Shown: piece by piece, positions 1 through 9,293 of the stretch | How positions within the stretch are numbered: position 1 is the first letter of the stretch | How the letters are laid out: each line of letters begins with the position of its first letter | Source of the DNA: an uncultured Pseudomonadales bacterium | Lineage (GTDB): Bacteria; Pseudomonadota; Gammaproteobacteria; Pseudomonadales; Azotimanducaceae | Reading direction: 5' to 3' | DNA length: 64,000 nucleotides | Assembly: GCA_951813515.1 (NCBI GenBank) | Contig: OX638346.1 | Coordinates: forward strand, 1,667,617 to 1,731,616 | Program-made: the position numbers and the translations under genes | Notes under the pieces: generated by a model | What the model was told of the DNA's origin: nothing | Databases searched by the model: none | What the model saw: the letters and a program-made list of their open reading frames with translations, nothing else

Positions 1-1
1 G

Positions 2-643
2 GGCGCGACACTGGCCGCGGGACTGACACGGGCGCGGTTCCTCGCAGAAAGCGGCCAATGGCGACAGTGCCTCAAGACACTGGAAGCCCTCCAGGGAGAT
101 TCGGCGCGCCATCCCCAGGTTCTGGCTATGTTGTTGGCCTGCCACCAGGAGCTTGGCAATTGGGATGCGATCGTCGAACTCGCGCCGGCGGTCGCCAAGT
201 CGAAGGCGCAGGATCCTGTCGACCTCGAAGAAGCGCTTCAACGCGCCTGGTGCGGGCGGCTGCAGGCAAGCGCCGGGAGCGCCGACACCGTGCGCCACCT
301 GCGCGAGACCTGGAGCGCGATTCCGCGAAAAATGAAACGCGCCCCCGCCGTCGCCGCGCGCTACGCCGAGTGTCTGCATGCGGCCAGCGACCCGGACGAG
401 GCCGTGCGCATACTCAAGCGCGCCATCGAAGCGAATCCCGATGATCGCCTCATCACGCTCTATGGCGAAATCCGTTCAGGACGCCCCGCCGAACAACTGG
501 CGACGGCCGAAAAGTGGCTGGAAGTGACGCCGAACGATCCGGTGTTGCTCCAGGCCCTGGTGCGGCTATGTCTCCTCAACGAGGAGTGGGCGAAGGCGAA
601 GCGTTACGTCGAGCTTGGCGCAACGGCGAAAACCGCCGACTAG
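2..643 (+). CDS. hemY: HemY-like protein, C-terminal part (5' end outside window)
   Basis: The reading frame is open from the first bases of the window, so only the last 213 residues are present. They form TPR-like helical repeats. The stretch includes FLAESGQWRQCLKTLEAL near the start and a C-terminal block with AEKWLEVTPNDPVLLQAL and LVRLCLLNEEWAKAKRYVE, which matches the end of HemY. HemY is an inner-membrane protein with a periplasmic or cytosolic TPR domain, encoded with hemC, hemD and hemX in gammaproteobacteria and linked to late haem synthesis, although its biochemical role is unclear. The membrane-anchored N-terminus would lie left of the window. The family call rests on my recognition of the C-terminal pattern. 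Confidence 0.8.
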   Translation, partial: GATLAAGLTRARFLAESGQWRQCLKTLEALQGDSARHPQVLAMLLACHQELGNWDAIVELAPAVAKSKAQDPVDLEEALQRAWCGRLQASAGSADTVRHLRETWSAIPRKMKRAPAVAARYAECLHAASDPDEAVRILKRAIEANPDDRLITLYGEIRSGRPAEQLATAEKWLEVTPNDPVLLQALVRLCLLNEEWAKAKRYVELGATAKTAD

Positions 644-651
644 AGCCATGA

Positions 652-1076
652 ATCCGGCGCGGCTTCGCCAACCAGTTCATCAACAGGCTGCGCACGTTCG
701 ATTTCGATGCGATGCTGCGCGACAGCACCATCCTGATGCCACCAGTCCTCAAGCTGAAGCCGCTCTTTCATACCGACTCGGCCGAAACGCGCTATCAAGG
801 AATCCCGGAGGCATCAGCCACCCGGTGGTGGACATCCTGGTCGAAAAGGCGATCCTCGCAAAGACAATGCGAGAAGTGATAGCAACCTGTCGCGCCCTCG
901 ACCGTGTCCTGCTGTGGGAGTATTTCCAGCTTCCGCTCGATGCGGTGGCGCGTCCGAGGACGGTCTACTGGGACAAGTTCAGTCGTCCCGACTTCGAGCC
1001 CAAATACTGGCCCCCGTTTCCGGATGGATGGTGGTACGACCCCAAGAAAGCGGCAAGGATTGAGCTAGGGGACTAG
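652..1076 (+). pseudogene. Remnant of a YejA-like peptide/microcin C ABC transporter binding protein
   Basis: Two overlapping frames carry consecutive pieces of one protein family. The first (from about 652 to 800) reads FINRLRTFDFDAML and FHTDSAETR. The second (about 804 to the TAG at 1076) reads GISHPVVDILVEKAI, CRALDRVLLWEYF and WWYDPKKAARI. The order matches the C-terminal third of YejA-type SBP_bac_5 solute-binding proteins, which deliver peptides to an ABC permease. A frame change near 785-805 joins the pieces, and the N-terminal two thirds is missing. The frame opens right after a TGA at 649-651. This is best read as a decayed gene left between hemY and the TPR gene. It has no start codon or ribosome site of its own. 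Confidence 0.7.
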
Positions 1077-1099
1077 TGGACGAGGCGGCGACGATACAC

Positions 1100-2506
1100 A
1101 TGTCGAGTCGGGCGCATGGACTCTTCGCTCTGCTGGTGTCCCTGGTAGCCGCACTCTCCTGCTCGATGGAGACGCAGACGGACGTGCCGGTTGAACCGCC
1201 GGTTGAAGTCGTTCTCGATCACTCCGCATCAGAAGTCGTCGAGCTCCTGGAAGCGCTGCTGAAACGAGCCCGGGACCTCCCGACGAGCGCTTCGCGGCGC
1301 GGGGACTTAGGGATGGCATACGAGGTGAACGGCTTCCCCGACGCTGCTTTCGCCAGCTATGAACAAGCTGAGGCCCTTGATCCAAATAGTGCCAGGTGGC
1401 CGTATTTCCAGGCACTGCTTCTTGCAGACCGAGGGCGGCAACCACTTGCCATTGCCGCGCTGGATCGCGCCATTGCTATCGATGCCAGTTACGGCCCTGC
1501 CTGGGTGCGGAAAGGCACCTGGTTGCTCGACCTGGGAAAACCGGCCCTGGCCCTGGACGCGTTCGCGCAGGCGGAGTCTCGGGGCGCGGGTGCGGCGGCG
1601 ATCGTTGGTCAGTCGCGCGTCGCGCTGCAGCAGCGGCGGCCAGGTGATGCGGTGGCTTTGCTGGAGCCATTGTCACGCGAGTTCAAACACCCTGTCGTCT
1701 TTCAACTGCTCGGCCGTGCCTATCGCGAGTCCGCCCGAATCGACGATGCGCGCATCGCTCTTGCCCGGGGAAGAACGCTGCGGCCGTTGCAGTTGGAAGA
1801 TCCCTGGCAGGAGAGCAAGCGTGGTTACGAGGTCAGTTTCGTTCACCGGGCCAGTCGCGCACAGGAGATGATCCACCAGGGCGAGCCGGCAGAAGCCATC
1901 GCGATATTGGAAACACTCCTCGAACAACAGCCGGACAACAGGGTTGTCATCAGCAACCTGGCGACTGCCTATCGCCGCGACGGTGATCCCATTCGGGGGT
2001 TCCGGCTGCTGCGCGGGGCGATTGAATCCGATCCCGACTACTACGCGTTCCACGTAGGTATTGCGGACTACTACAGGGAGCGCGGCAACATCGATGCTGC
2101 CCTAACGCACGTCGATCATGCCCTGAAACTGGAACCTGAACTCGCCATGTTGCACAGCACGAGGGGTTTGCTGCTGCACGAACAGGACAAACCCGACGCG
2201 GCCCTGAAGGCATTCGATATGGCGATCGATTGCGACCCGAGAAGTCGGGAGGCATTCATGTACGCGGGTCAGGTGGAAGCCGGACGAGAACGCTGGCCGC
2301 AGGCGGTACTGAGGTACGAGGAGGCGGTGCGCGTCGACCCGTCATATACGGTCGGTTACCTGAACTTGTCTGCGGCCCTGGCATTCGCGAATCGTTTCGA
2401 GGAGGCCCGCACAGCGCTGCTCCAGGCGCAGCAACTCGACACCCACCCGCGCGAGGTGGAGTCCGCCCTTGCTCGGTTGGCGGAAATGGAACGAAGATCA
2501 GAGTGA
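1100..2506 (+). CDS. TPR-repeat lipoprotein
   Basis: This 468-residue protein starts with a lipoprotein signal (MSSRAHGLFALLVSLVAALSC, lipidated Cys about residue 21). It is followed by a mostly helical chain of about ten TPR motifs, for example ALDPNSARWPYFQALLLADR and AALTHVDHALKLEPELAMLH. A GTG at 1076 is in frame, but it would put an acidic stretch in front of the signal peptide, so ATG 1100 is preferred. The stop overlaps the ATG of the next gene (TGATG), so the two are translationally coupled. Pairing of a TPR protein with an FG-GAP/ASPIC protein is recurrent in marine bacteria. The role is probably a protein-protein scaffold at the outer membrane or periplasm. The partner is inferred from coupling only. 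Confidence 0.85.
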   Translation: MSSRAHGLFALLVSLVAALSCSMETQTDVPVEPPVEVVLDHSASEVVELLEALLKRARDLPTSASRRGDLGMAYEVNGFPDAAFASYEQAEALDPNSARWPYFQALLLADRGRQPLAIAALDRAIAIDASYGPAWVRKGTWLLDLGKPALALDAFAQAESRGAGAAAIVGQSRVALQQRRPGDAVALLEPLSREFKHPVVFQLLGRAYRESARIDDARIALARGRTLRPLQLEDPWQESKRGYEVSFVHRASRAQEMIHQGEPAEAIAILETLLEQQPDNRVVISNLATAYRRDGDPIRGFRLLRGAIESDPDYYAFHVGIADYYRERGNIDAALTHVDHALKLEPELAMLHSTRGLLLHEQDKPDAALKAFDMAIDCDPRSREAFMYAGQVEAGRERWPQAVLRYEEAVRVDPSYTVGYLNLSAALAFANRFEEARTALLQAQQLDTHPREVESALARLAEMERRSE

Positions 2507-4236
2507 TGCGATCGGCTATCGGCGCAGGCGTGTTCTCTCTCTTGCTGTCAGGCTGCGTCGAAAACGAAGTGTCCACCAACGAGGCGCCGATACCGTGGTT
2601 CGAGGAACAGTCGGCGCAGCGCGGACTGGTCTTTCAGTATCAGTCCGGTCAATCGGAGCGGTATCTCTTTCCGGAAATCATGGGAGGCGGCGCCGCGCTG
2701 GCCGATCTGGACAATGACGGTAATCTCGACATTTACCTGGTTCAGGGCGGCGAATTGCTTGCCGACAATTCACCCGGCAACAAGCTGTTTCTCAACGTTG
2801 GCGACGGACGTTTCGAGGAAGTCCGTGGCGGCGCTGGCGCCGCCGACACGGGTTACGGCATGGGGGTGGCGACAGGTGACTACGACAACGACGGAGATGT
2901 CGATCTCTATGTGACGAACTTCGGTGCCAATGTGCTGCTCCGCAACAACGGTGCCGGTGAGTTTGAAGACGTCTCCGAGGCCGCCGGCGTCGCCGATCCC
3001 GGTTGGGGCGCGGCGGCGTTGTTCCTCGATCTCGACCTGGACGAGGACCTTGATCTGTTCGTCGTCAACTATGTCAACTGGCGGCCCTCCATGGAAAAGC
3101 CCTGTTTCAATGAGAACACCGCCTTGGCGGACTACTGTTCGCCGAATCACTATGCCGCACCGGCACCGGATCGGCTGTATCGGAACAACGGCGATGGAAC
3201 CTTTACGGACGTCTCTCTACATGCGGGCCTTGGCGCGGCCTTCGGCAACGGACTCGGCGCGTTGGGAACGGACGTCAACGGTGATGGACTGTTCGACATT
3301 TTCGTTGCCAACGACGCCATGATGGATCAGCTCTGGCTGAATCGCGGCGACCTGCAGTTCGAAGATGAAGCCGAGCTTTGGGGTTGCGCGGTGGATCAGC
3401 ATGGTGTCGCCAAGGCGGGCATGGGGGTCGCGACTGCAGATCCGGACAACGATGGCGACCCGGACATTCTCGTGGTGAATCTCGGCGGCGAGACGGATTC
3501 GTTCTTCCGCAACACCGGTTCGTATTTCGAAGATGCGACAGTTTCAGTCGGATTGGCCACCGACAGCAAACGGTATACGCGATTCGGCGTGGCGCTGGCG
3601 GACTTCGACAACGATGCCGCGCTGGACCTGTTTGAAGCCAACGGCGCCATCAGTCGTTCGAACCAGGAGAACATTGCTGCGGGTTATGCGGAACCGAATC
3701 TGCTGTGGCGAGGGGGATCACGTTTCGAAATCGTCCATCCGCCGGGGGGGACGATCCAGCCATTGACCAATACCAGCCGTGGCCTGGCACTTGGAGATGT
3801 AGACAACGACGGCGGCCTGGACCTATTGATTGTCAACCGGGACGGACCGGTCAGCCTGCTGATCAACCGGGTCGGTGATCGCGGACACTGGATTGGCTTT
3901 GCCGCGCTGAACGGCGAGGGCAGCAGTGTCCACGGTGCCGTGGTTTCAGGTCTTATCGGCCCGACCAGGGTCTATCGGGCCGTGCAGCCCGCGGGCAGTT
4001 ACCTTGCGGCAAGGGATCCGCGCGTGCACTTTGGCCTCGGCGGCGAGACCGGGATCAGGGATGTTGTCGTTCGCTGGCCAGACGGCAGTCGTGAGAACTT
4101 CGGCGACTTCGACGCGGGCCAGTGGGTAGACCTCAGGAAGGGCTCAGGTGCGATTCTCGGGCAGGCGTTGCCGGACGGCGCACGCCACGTCGATCCCGAA
4201 GGATCATTGCGGTCCTGGGTGCGACTTGCGAGCTAG
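2506..4236 (+). CDS. CRTAC1-type FG-GAP/VCBS repeat lipoprotein with ASPIC/UnbV domain
   Basis: This 576-residue protein has a lipoprotein signal ending LLLSGC (Cys about 15). Seven or so calcium-binding FG-GAP/VCBS loops follow, including DLDNDGNLDIYL, DYDNDGDVDLYV, DVNGDGLFDIFV and DPDNDGDPDILV, which predict a beta-propeller. The last 100 residues carry the ASPIC/UnbV signature (VYRAVQPAGSYLAARDPRVH, FGLGG, VVVRWPDG). Longer in-frame upstream starts exist, but ATG 2506 overlaps the stop of the TPR gene and begins a clear signal peptide. The protein is expected at the cell surface or periplasm, where such propellers bind ligands or proteins using Ca2+. The exact function of bacterial members is not known. 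Confidence 0.9.
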   Translation: MRSAIGAGVFSLLLSGCVENEVSTNEAPIPWFEEQSAQRGLVFQYQSGQSERYLFPEIMGGGAALADLDNDGNLDIYLVQGGELLADNSPGNKLFLNVGDGRFEEVRGGAGAADTGYGMGVATGDYDNDGDVDLYVTNFGANVLLRNNGAGEFEDVSEAAGVADPGWGAAALFLDLDLDEDLDLFVVNYVNWRPSMEKPCFNENTALADYCSPNHYAAPAPDRLYRNNGDGTFTDVSLHAGLGAAFGNGLGALGTDVNGDGLFDIFVANDAMMDQLWLNRGDLQFEDEAELWGCAVDQHGVAKAGMGVATADPDNDGDPDILVVNLGGETDSFFRNTGSYFEDATVSVGLATDSKRYTRFGVALADFDNDAALDLFEANGAISRSNQENIAAGYAEPNLLWRGGSRFEIVHPPGGTIQPLTNTSRGLALGDVDNDGGLDLLIVNRDGPVSLLINRVGDRGHWIGFAALNGEGSSVHGAVVSGLIGPTRVYRAVQPAGSYLAARDPRVHFGLGGETGIRDVVVRWPDGSRENFGDFDAGQWVDLRKGSGAILGQALPDGARHVDPEGSLRSWVRLAS

Positions 4237-4739
4237 AAGGAAGTCCTCGGCGCCGGCGGATGCCCTGTCCTGCCCCCTCCCGATTGGCGCCGCTTTTTGG
4301 ACCACTGCTCCCCCATCCAGCACATAGCGATGAGGACCAGGAACACCAAGGGTCCCCAAGGGCTTACACCGACCGGTTCTGTACGCATGAAGAGCACGAA
4401 GATCGCCATCACGACAAACATGCCCCCCATACACAAGATCGTCTGGGTGAGGATTTCCTTGATGGCTCTCACCAGGAACTCAGGAAGCGGAAGACGCCAC
4501 GGCAAATACCGGTGATCAGTCTTGCGACGGCCGATGCTCGCCGCATGGAACCGCCGCCACAGTAACCATCCGGCCACGACCAGACCCACCACCACCAGGA
4601 GTAGCCAGGGAAGCGCGCGAATCCTCTCTTCGGGCAGGATTGGCCACAAGATCGCATACGGGGCATACAGAATCCCCATCACGAAGATCGTGCCGATGAG
4701 GATTTCCCTGGCAGGTTTTCTCAGAAAACCAGATCGCAT
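4233..4739 (-). CDS. Small membrane protein of unknown function, four predicted TM helices
   Basis: This 168-residue protein has hydrophobic spans near residues 12-33, 42-61, 96-117 and 129-143, and a basic tail. The two halves look alike. Each starts with an EIL-x-x-TI motif (REILIGTIFVMG, KEILTQTILCMG), runs into a TM span, and has a second span ending in a Trp-rich segment. That points to an old internal duplication of a two-helix unit. The family is not recognised. The gene faces the CRTAC1-type gene, and the two stop regions overlap by 4 bp. It lies just downstream of rho on the same strand (24 bp), so it may be read through from rho. Confidence 0.6.
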   Translation of the reverse strand: MRSGFLRKPAREILIGTIFVMGILYAPYAILWPILPEERIRALPWLLLVVVGLVVAGWLLWRRFHAASIGRRKTDHRYLPWRLPLPEFLVRAIKEILTQTILCMGGMFVVMAIFVLFMRTEPVGVSPWGPLVFLVLIAMCWMGEQWSKKRRQSGGGRTGHPPAPRTSF

Positions 4740-4763
4740 GACTTCCGCGCCAGCTACTTCTTG

Positions 4764-6026
4764 CTAGCGGCCGCCCCGCATCTGCATGAAGAACTCGGCG
4801 TTCGTCTTGGTGTCCTTCAGCTTGTCGACCAGGAACTCGATGGCGTTGATATCGTCCATGTCGTGCAGCAGCTTGCGCAGGATCCAGACGCGTTGCAGTT
4901 CGTCCGGCGGCAGCAGCCGTTCTTCCTGGCGTGTGGACGATCGGCGAATATTGATGGCCGGGTAGACGCGCTTCTCGGCGATCTTGCGCTCGAGGTGCAG
5001 CTCCATGTTGCCCGTGCCCTTGAACTCCTCGTAGATCACCTCGTCCATCTTGGACCCGGTGTCGATCAGCGCCGTCGCGATAATGGACAGGCTGCCGCCT
5101 TCTTCGACGTTTCGCGCCGCGCCGAAGAAGCGCTTCGGCCGTTCCAGGGCATGCGCATCGACGCCGCCGGTCAGCACCTTCCCGGAGGACGGGACGATGG
5201 TGTTGTAGGCGCGCGCCAGCCGCGTGATGGAGTCGAGCAGAATGACCACGTCCTTCTTGTGTTCCACCAGGCGCTTGGCCTTTTCGATCACCATTTCGGC
5301 CACCTGGACGTGGCGCGTTGGCGGCTCGTCGAAGGTGCTCGCCACGACTTCTGCGTCGACCACCGTGCGTTCCATGTCGGTGACTTCTTCCGGACGCTCG
5401 TCGATCAGCAGAACGATAACGATGGCCTCCGGGTTGTTCGCGCAGATGGACTGGGCGACGTTCTGCAGGATGATGGTCTTGCCCGCCTTGGGAGGCGAGA
5501 CGATGAGGCCGCGCTGACCCTTTCCGAGGGGCGCGATCAGGTCGATGATGCGTGCGATCAGGTCCGCGGTACTGCCGTTGCCGCGTTCGAGCATGAAGCG
5601 CTCTTCGGGGAACAGCGCGGTGAGGTTTTCGAACAGGATCTTGTATTGCCGGGTGTTCGGCTCGCCCATGTTGATCTGGTCAACCTTGAGCAGCGCGAAG
5701 TGTTCGCGATCCTTCGGCGGGCGGATCTTGCCCGAGATGCTGTCGCCCGTGCGCAGGCTGAAACGCCGTATCTGGCTCGGCGAGACGTAGATGTCGTCCG
5801 GTCCGGCAAGGTAGGAGCTGTCCGGAGACCGCAGGAAGCCGAATCCATCCTGAAGGATTTCGAGCACCCCTTCGCCGTAGATGTCTTCGCCGTTCTTGGC
5901 CACCCTCCGCAGAATTGCGGCAATGACCTCCTGTTTGCGCAGGCGCGCGAGATTGTCGAGACCGACTTCCCGGGCCATATCGACCAGTTCGGGGACGGGT
6001 TTGGATTTCAGGTCAGTAAGATTCAT
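4764..6026 (-). CDS. rho: Transcription termination factor Rho
   Basis: At 420 residues this is the usual length for Rho. The N-terminal helical domain ([17 protein letters not shown]) leads to the cold-shock-like primary RNA site ([23 protein letters not shown]). The RecA-type ATPase core follows, with Walker [10 protein letters not shown], Walker [17 protein letters not shown], and the Q/R-loop region typical of the family. The protein forms a hexameric RNA-DNA helicase that ends transcription of untranslated RNA. trxA lies upstream on the same strand with a 306-bp leader between them, as in other gammaproteobacteria, where the leader serves Rho autoregulation. No insertion or missing key residue is seen. 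Confidence 0.98.
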   Translation of the reverse strand: MNLTDLKSKPVPELVDMAREVGLDNLARLRKQEVIAAILRRVAKNGEDIYGEGVLEILQDGFGFLRSPDSSYLAGPDDIYVSPSQIRRFSLRTGDSISGKIRPPKDREHFALLKVDQINMGEPNTRQYKILFENLTALFPEERFMLERGNGSTADLIARIIDLIAPLGKGQRGLIVSPPKAGKTIILQNVAQSICANNPEAIVIVLLIDERPEEVTDMERTVVDAEVVASTFDEPPTRHVQVAEMVIEKAKRLVEHKKDVVILLDSITRLARAYNTIVPSSGKVLTGGVDAHALERPKRFFGAARNVEEGGSLSIIATALIDTGSKMDEVIYEEFKGTGNMELHLERKIAEKRVYPAINIRRSSTRQEERLLPPDELQRVWILRKLLHDMDDINAIEFLVDKLKDTKTNAEFFMQMRGGR

Positions 6027-6332
6027 GGTGCTGGTTCGTTTGGCGGAAGTGTTGCAGTGTCGCTAACGGCGCACTGCTGGCAGGGGTTGAAGGCAATCCG
6101 GCGAAGCTTCGGGAAGGATCGGCGGATCGCCGAACAGGGGCAATATACCACCGTTACCGGCGGCGTCTAGCGCATTTCCATATTAGTTTTGTTCGAAATC
6201 GGGAAATCCCCGACGAGGGACAAGCATAAATAGCAAAAGTGGCCGGGCGGCGGCAAGTCACCCGGGAGCCCAAAAAAACAGTGGCTTGGCGAAATATCCG
6301 GTGGGCCTGGGCGGGCGGCGGAATTCGGGGCG
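6027..6332 (-). promoter_or_regulatory. rho leader / trxA-rho intergenic region
   Basis: This 306-bp gap between trxA and rho holds no gene. On the minus strand a possible sigma-70 promoter for rho is TAGACG (6164-6169), a 16-bp spacer, and TATATT (6142-6147). A run of seven T (plus-strand A at 6272-6278) lies downstream of trxA but has no convincing stem before it. A long untranslated leader here fits known rho autoregulation by transcription attenuation. The promoter elements are inspection-level matches. Confidence 0.4.
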
Positions 6333-6647
6333 CTAGATGTTGCTGTCGAGAAAGGCGGCGAGTTGCGACTTCGACAATGCACCGACCTTGGTTGCTTCAA
6401 CTTCGCCGTTGCGGAACAGCATCAACGTCGGTATGCCGCGGATGCCGTACTTCGGGGGCGTCTGAACATTGGTGTCGATGTCGAGCTTGCACACCTTGAC
6501 CCGGTCTGCGTACTCGTCGGCGATCTCCTCCAGAATGGGAGCAATCATCTTGCACGGCCCGCACCACTCGGCCCAGTAGTCGACGAGCACTGGCCGATCC
6601 GCGTGGAGCACTTCGACTTCGAATGTATCGTCGGTGACGTGGTTCAT
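6333..6647 (-). CDS. trxA: Thioredoxin
   Basis: This 104-residue protein has the full thioredoxin fold order: [17 protein letters not shown] with active site WCGPC at about 28-32, the structural Asp in KLDIDTN, and the cis-proline motif [11 protein letters not shown]. It reduces cytosolic disulfides with electrons from thioredoxin reductase. Substrates include ribonucleotide reductase and PAPS reductase, the second relevant because sulfate activation genes are nearby. It lies upstream of rho on the same strand and 37 bp downstream of hemB. Confidence 0.97.
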   Translation of the reverse strand: MNHVTDDTFEVEVLHADRPVLVDYWAEWCGPCKMIAPILEEIADEYADRVKVCKLDIDTNVQTPPKYGIRGIPTLMLFRNGEVEATKVGALSKSQLAAFLDSNI

Positions 6648-6684
6648 TGACGTACGGCCTCCCCTAGACGTTGGCGGAAGTTTA

Positions 6685-7698
<1,014 letters not shown>

Positions 7699-7891
7699 TC
7701 AATCCGTTCATGAGTTTACCGAAGTGGGTGGCGTTCTGATCCCGCACTATGCGGCCATTTGTTGGTCTATACCTGCAGGGACGGACGCAGGTGTTCGCGA
7801 TTGATCAGCCGGGTGGGCAACGCCCCGATGGATGGTCGCCTCCCCCCAAGCGGCTCGGCGTCCTTCCCTCCCTCTTCAATGGAGCGGATCA

Positions 7892-9289
7892 ATGCCAGGA
7901 TATGACAACAACCTCGTCGTAGTCGGCGCAGGATCCGCGGGCCTGGTCTCTGCGTTGATCGCGGCAACGGTGCGCGCCCGCGTCACGCTGATCGAGCGCG
8001 GCGCCATGGGTGGCGATTGCCTGAATACCGGGTGCGTGCCCTCCAAGGCGCTGATCGCATCGGCGAAATCCGCCCATGCGTTGAAAGTGGCCGGACGTTA
8101 CGGACTGACCGATGTCACGGGACGCGTCGACTTCCAGGCGGTCATGGGCCGTGTCAGGCAGGCCATCGCGACGATAGAGCCGAAAGACTCGACGGAGCGC
8201 TATGCGTCCCTGGGCGTTCGATGCCTGTCCGGGGACGCCGAACTTCTTGACGGTCACACCGTGTCGGTGGATGGCGAGCGCGTGACGGGGCGGAGAATCG
8301 TCCTCGCGACCGGCGCGGCGCCCTTCGTGCCGCCGATTCCGGGACTGGATACGGTCGACGTATTGACGTCCGAGAACCTGTGGTCGCTGGATACGCTTCC
8401 ACCCCGGTTCCTCGTACTGGGCGGCGGTCCCATCGGTTGCGAACTGGCGCAGGCATTTGCCCGCCTCGGCAGTCGCGTCACCATCGTCGACATGGAAGAC
8501 AGGTTGCTGCCGAGGGAAGATCCGGCAGCATCCGAGGCCATGGAACAGGTGTTCGCTGCGGAAGGAATAGACATCAGGACGCAGCGTCGCGCGGTCAATG
8601 TCGCGCCGGGCACGCTGACCGCCGAACGCCTGGATTCGGGTGCCACCGAGGAGGTTCCGTTCGACCGGTTGCTGGTCGCGGTCGGCCGCCGCGCGCGCCA
8701 GGTTCCGCTGGTGGAACTGAATCCCGACGGCACCATCGCCGTGGATGCTTACCTGCGCACGAGCGTTCCGACGATCTATGCGTGCGGCGATGCGGTCGGA
8801 CCCTACCAGTTCACCCACATGGCGTCCCACCAGGCCTGGTATGCGGCGGTCAACGCCCTGGCGGCACCCTTCTGGCGCTTCAGGGTGAACGACCGTGTCG
8901 TGCCCTGGTCGACGTTTACCGACCCGGAGGTGGCCCGCGTGGGTATCACCGAGGCCGAAGCGCCCCCGGGAGCGGAGGTGACGGTGCATCCGCTGGACGA
9001 CGTTGATCGCGCCGTCGCCGACGGATGCACGGAAGGTTTCGTCAAGATCGTCTCGCACAAGGGCCGGGTGCTCGGCGCCACCATCGTCGCAGCCCATGCC
9101 GGGGAACTGATCAGCGAATTCGTCACCGCCATGACGCACGGGATCCCCCTCAACCGAATCCTTGGCACGATCCACGTCTACCCGACCATGATGGAGGCCA
9201 ACAAGCTCGCGGCTGGCGCGTGGCGACGCGAAAATGCGCCCCAGGGTCTGCTGAAAATCGCGGAAAAAGCGTTCGGCGCGCTACGATAG
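7892..9289 (+). CDS. FAD-dependent pyridine nucleotide-disulfide oxidoreductase (dihydrolipoamide dehydrogenase / mercuric reductase-like)
   Basis: This 465-residue protein has an N-terminal FAD motif (VVVGAGSAGLVSA), the redox disulfide GGDCLNTGCVPSKAL, a central NAD(P) motif (FLVLGGGPIGCELA), the second FAD motif (IYACGDAVG), and a C-terminal dimer domain with IHVYPTMMEANK. The C-terminal HxYP in place of the lipoamide dehydrogenase HxHP places it with the mercuric reductase-like group, usually of unknown substrate. There is no N-terminal HMA domain and no C-terminal CC pair, so mercury reduction is not supported. ATG 7892 is chosen because GGAGCGG precedes it and the FAD domain starts immediately. 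No 2-oxoacid dehydrogenase genes are adjacent. The LLM-class gene follows after 4 bp, which suggests an operon. Confidence 0.88.
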   Translation: MPGYDNNLVVVGAGSAGLVSALIAATVRARVTLIERGAMGGDCLNTGCVPSKALIASAKSAHALKVAGRYGLTDVTGRVDFQAVMGRVRQAIATIEPKDSTERYASLGVRCLSGDAELLDGHTVSVDGERVTGRRIVLATGAAPFVPPIPGLDTVDVLTSENLWSLDTLPPRFLVLGGGPIGCELAQAFARLGSRVTIVDMEDRLLPREDPAASEAMEQVFAAEGIDIRTQRRAVNVAPGTLTAERLDSGATEEVPFDRLLVAVGRRARQVPLVELNPDGTIAVDAYLRTSVPTIYACGDAVGPYQFTHMASHQAWYAAVNALAAPFWRFRVNDRVVPWSTFTDPEVARVGITEAEAPPGAEVTVHPLDDVDRAVADGCTEGFVKIVSHKGRVLGATIVAAHAGELISEFVTAMTHGIPLNRILGTIHVYPTMMEANKLAAGAWRRENAPQGLLKIAEKAFGALR

Positions 9290-9293
9290 CGAG

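Noticed and set aside
615..1076. Intact 153-codon gene
   Set aside because: Only its second half has family similarity, and the preceding family sequence is in a different frame, so it is treated as part of a pseudogene.
4761..6170. Long plus-strand frame opposite rho
   Set aside because: It is the antisense shadow of a full-length rho gene; GC-rich third positions create such frames.
7889..9175. Long minus-strand frame opposite the disulfide oxidoreductase
   Set aside because: No domain sequence, and it lies wholly over a clear gene.
7892..9289. Mercuric reductase
   Set aside because: No HMA domain, no C-terminal vicinal Cys pair and no mer genes nearby.
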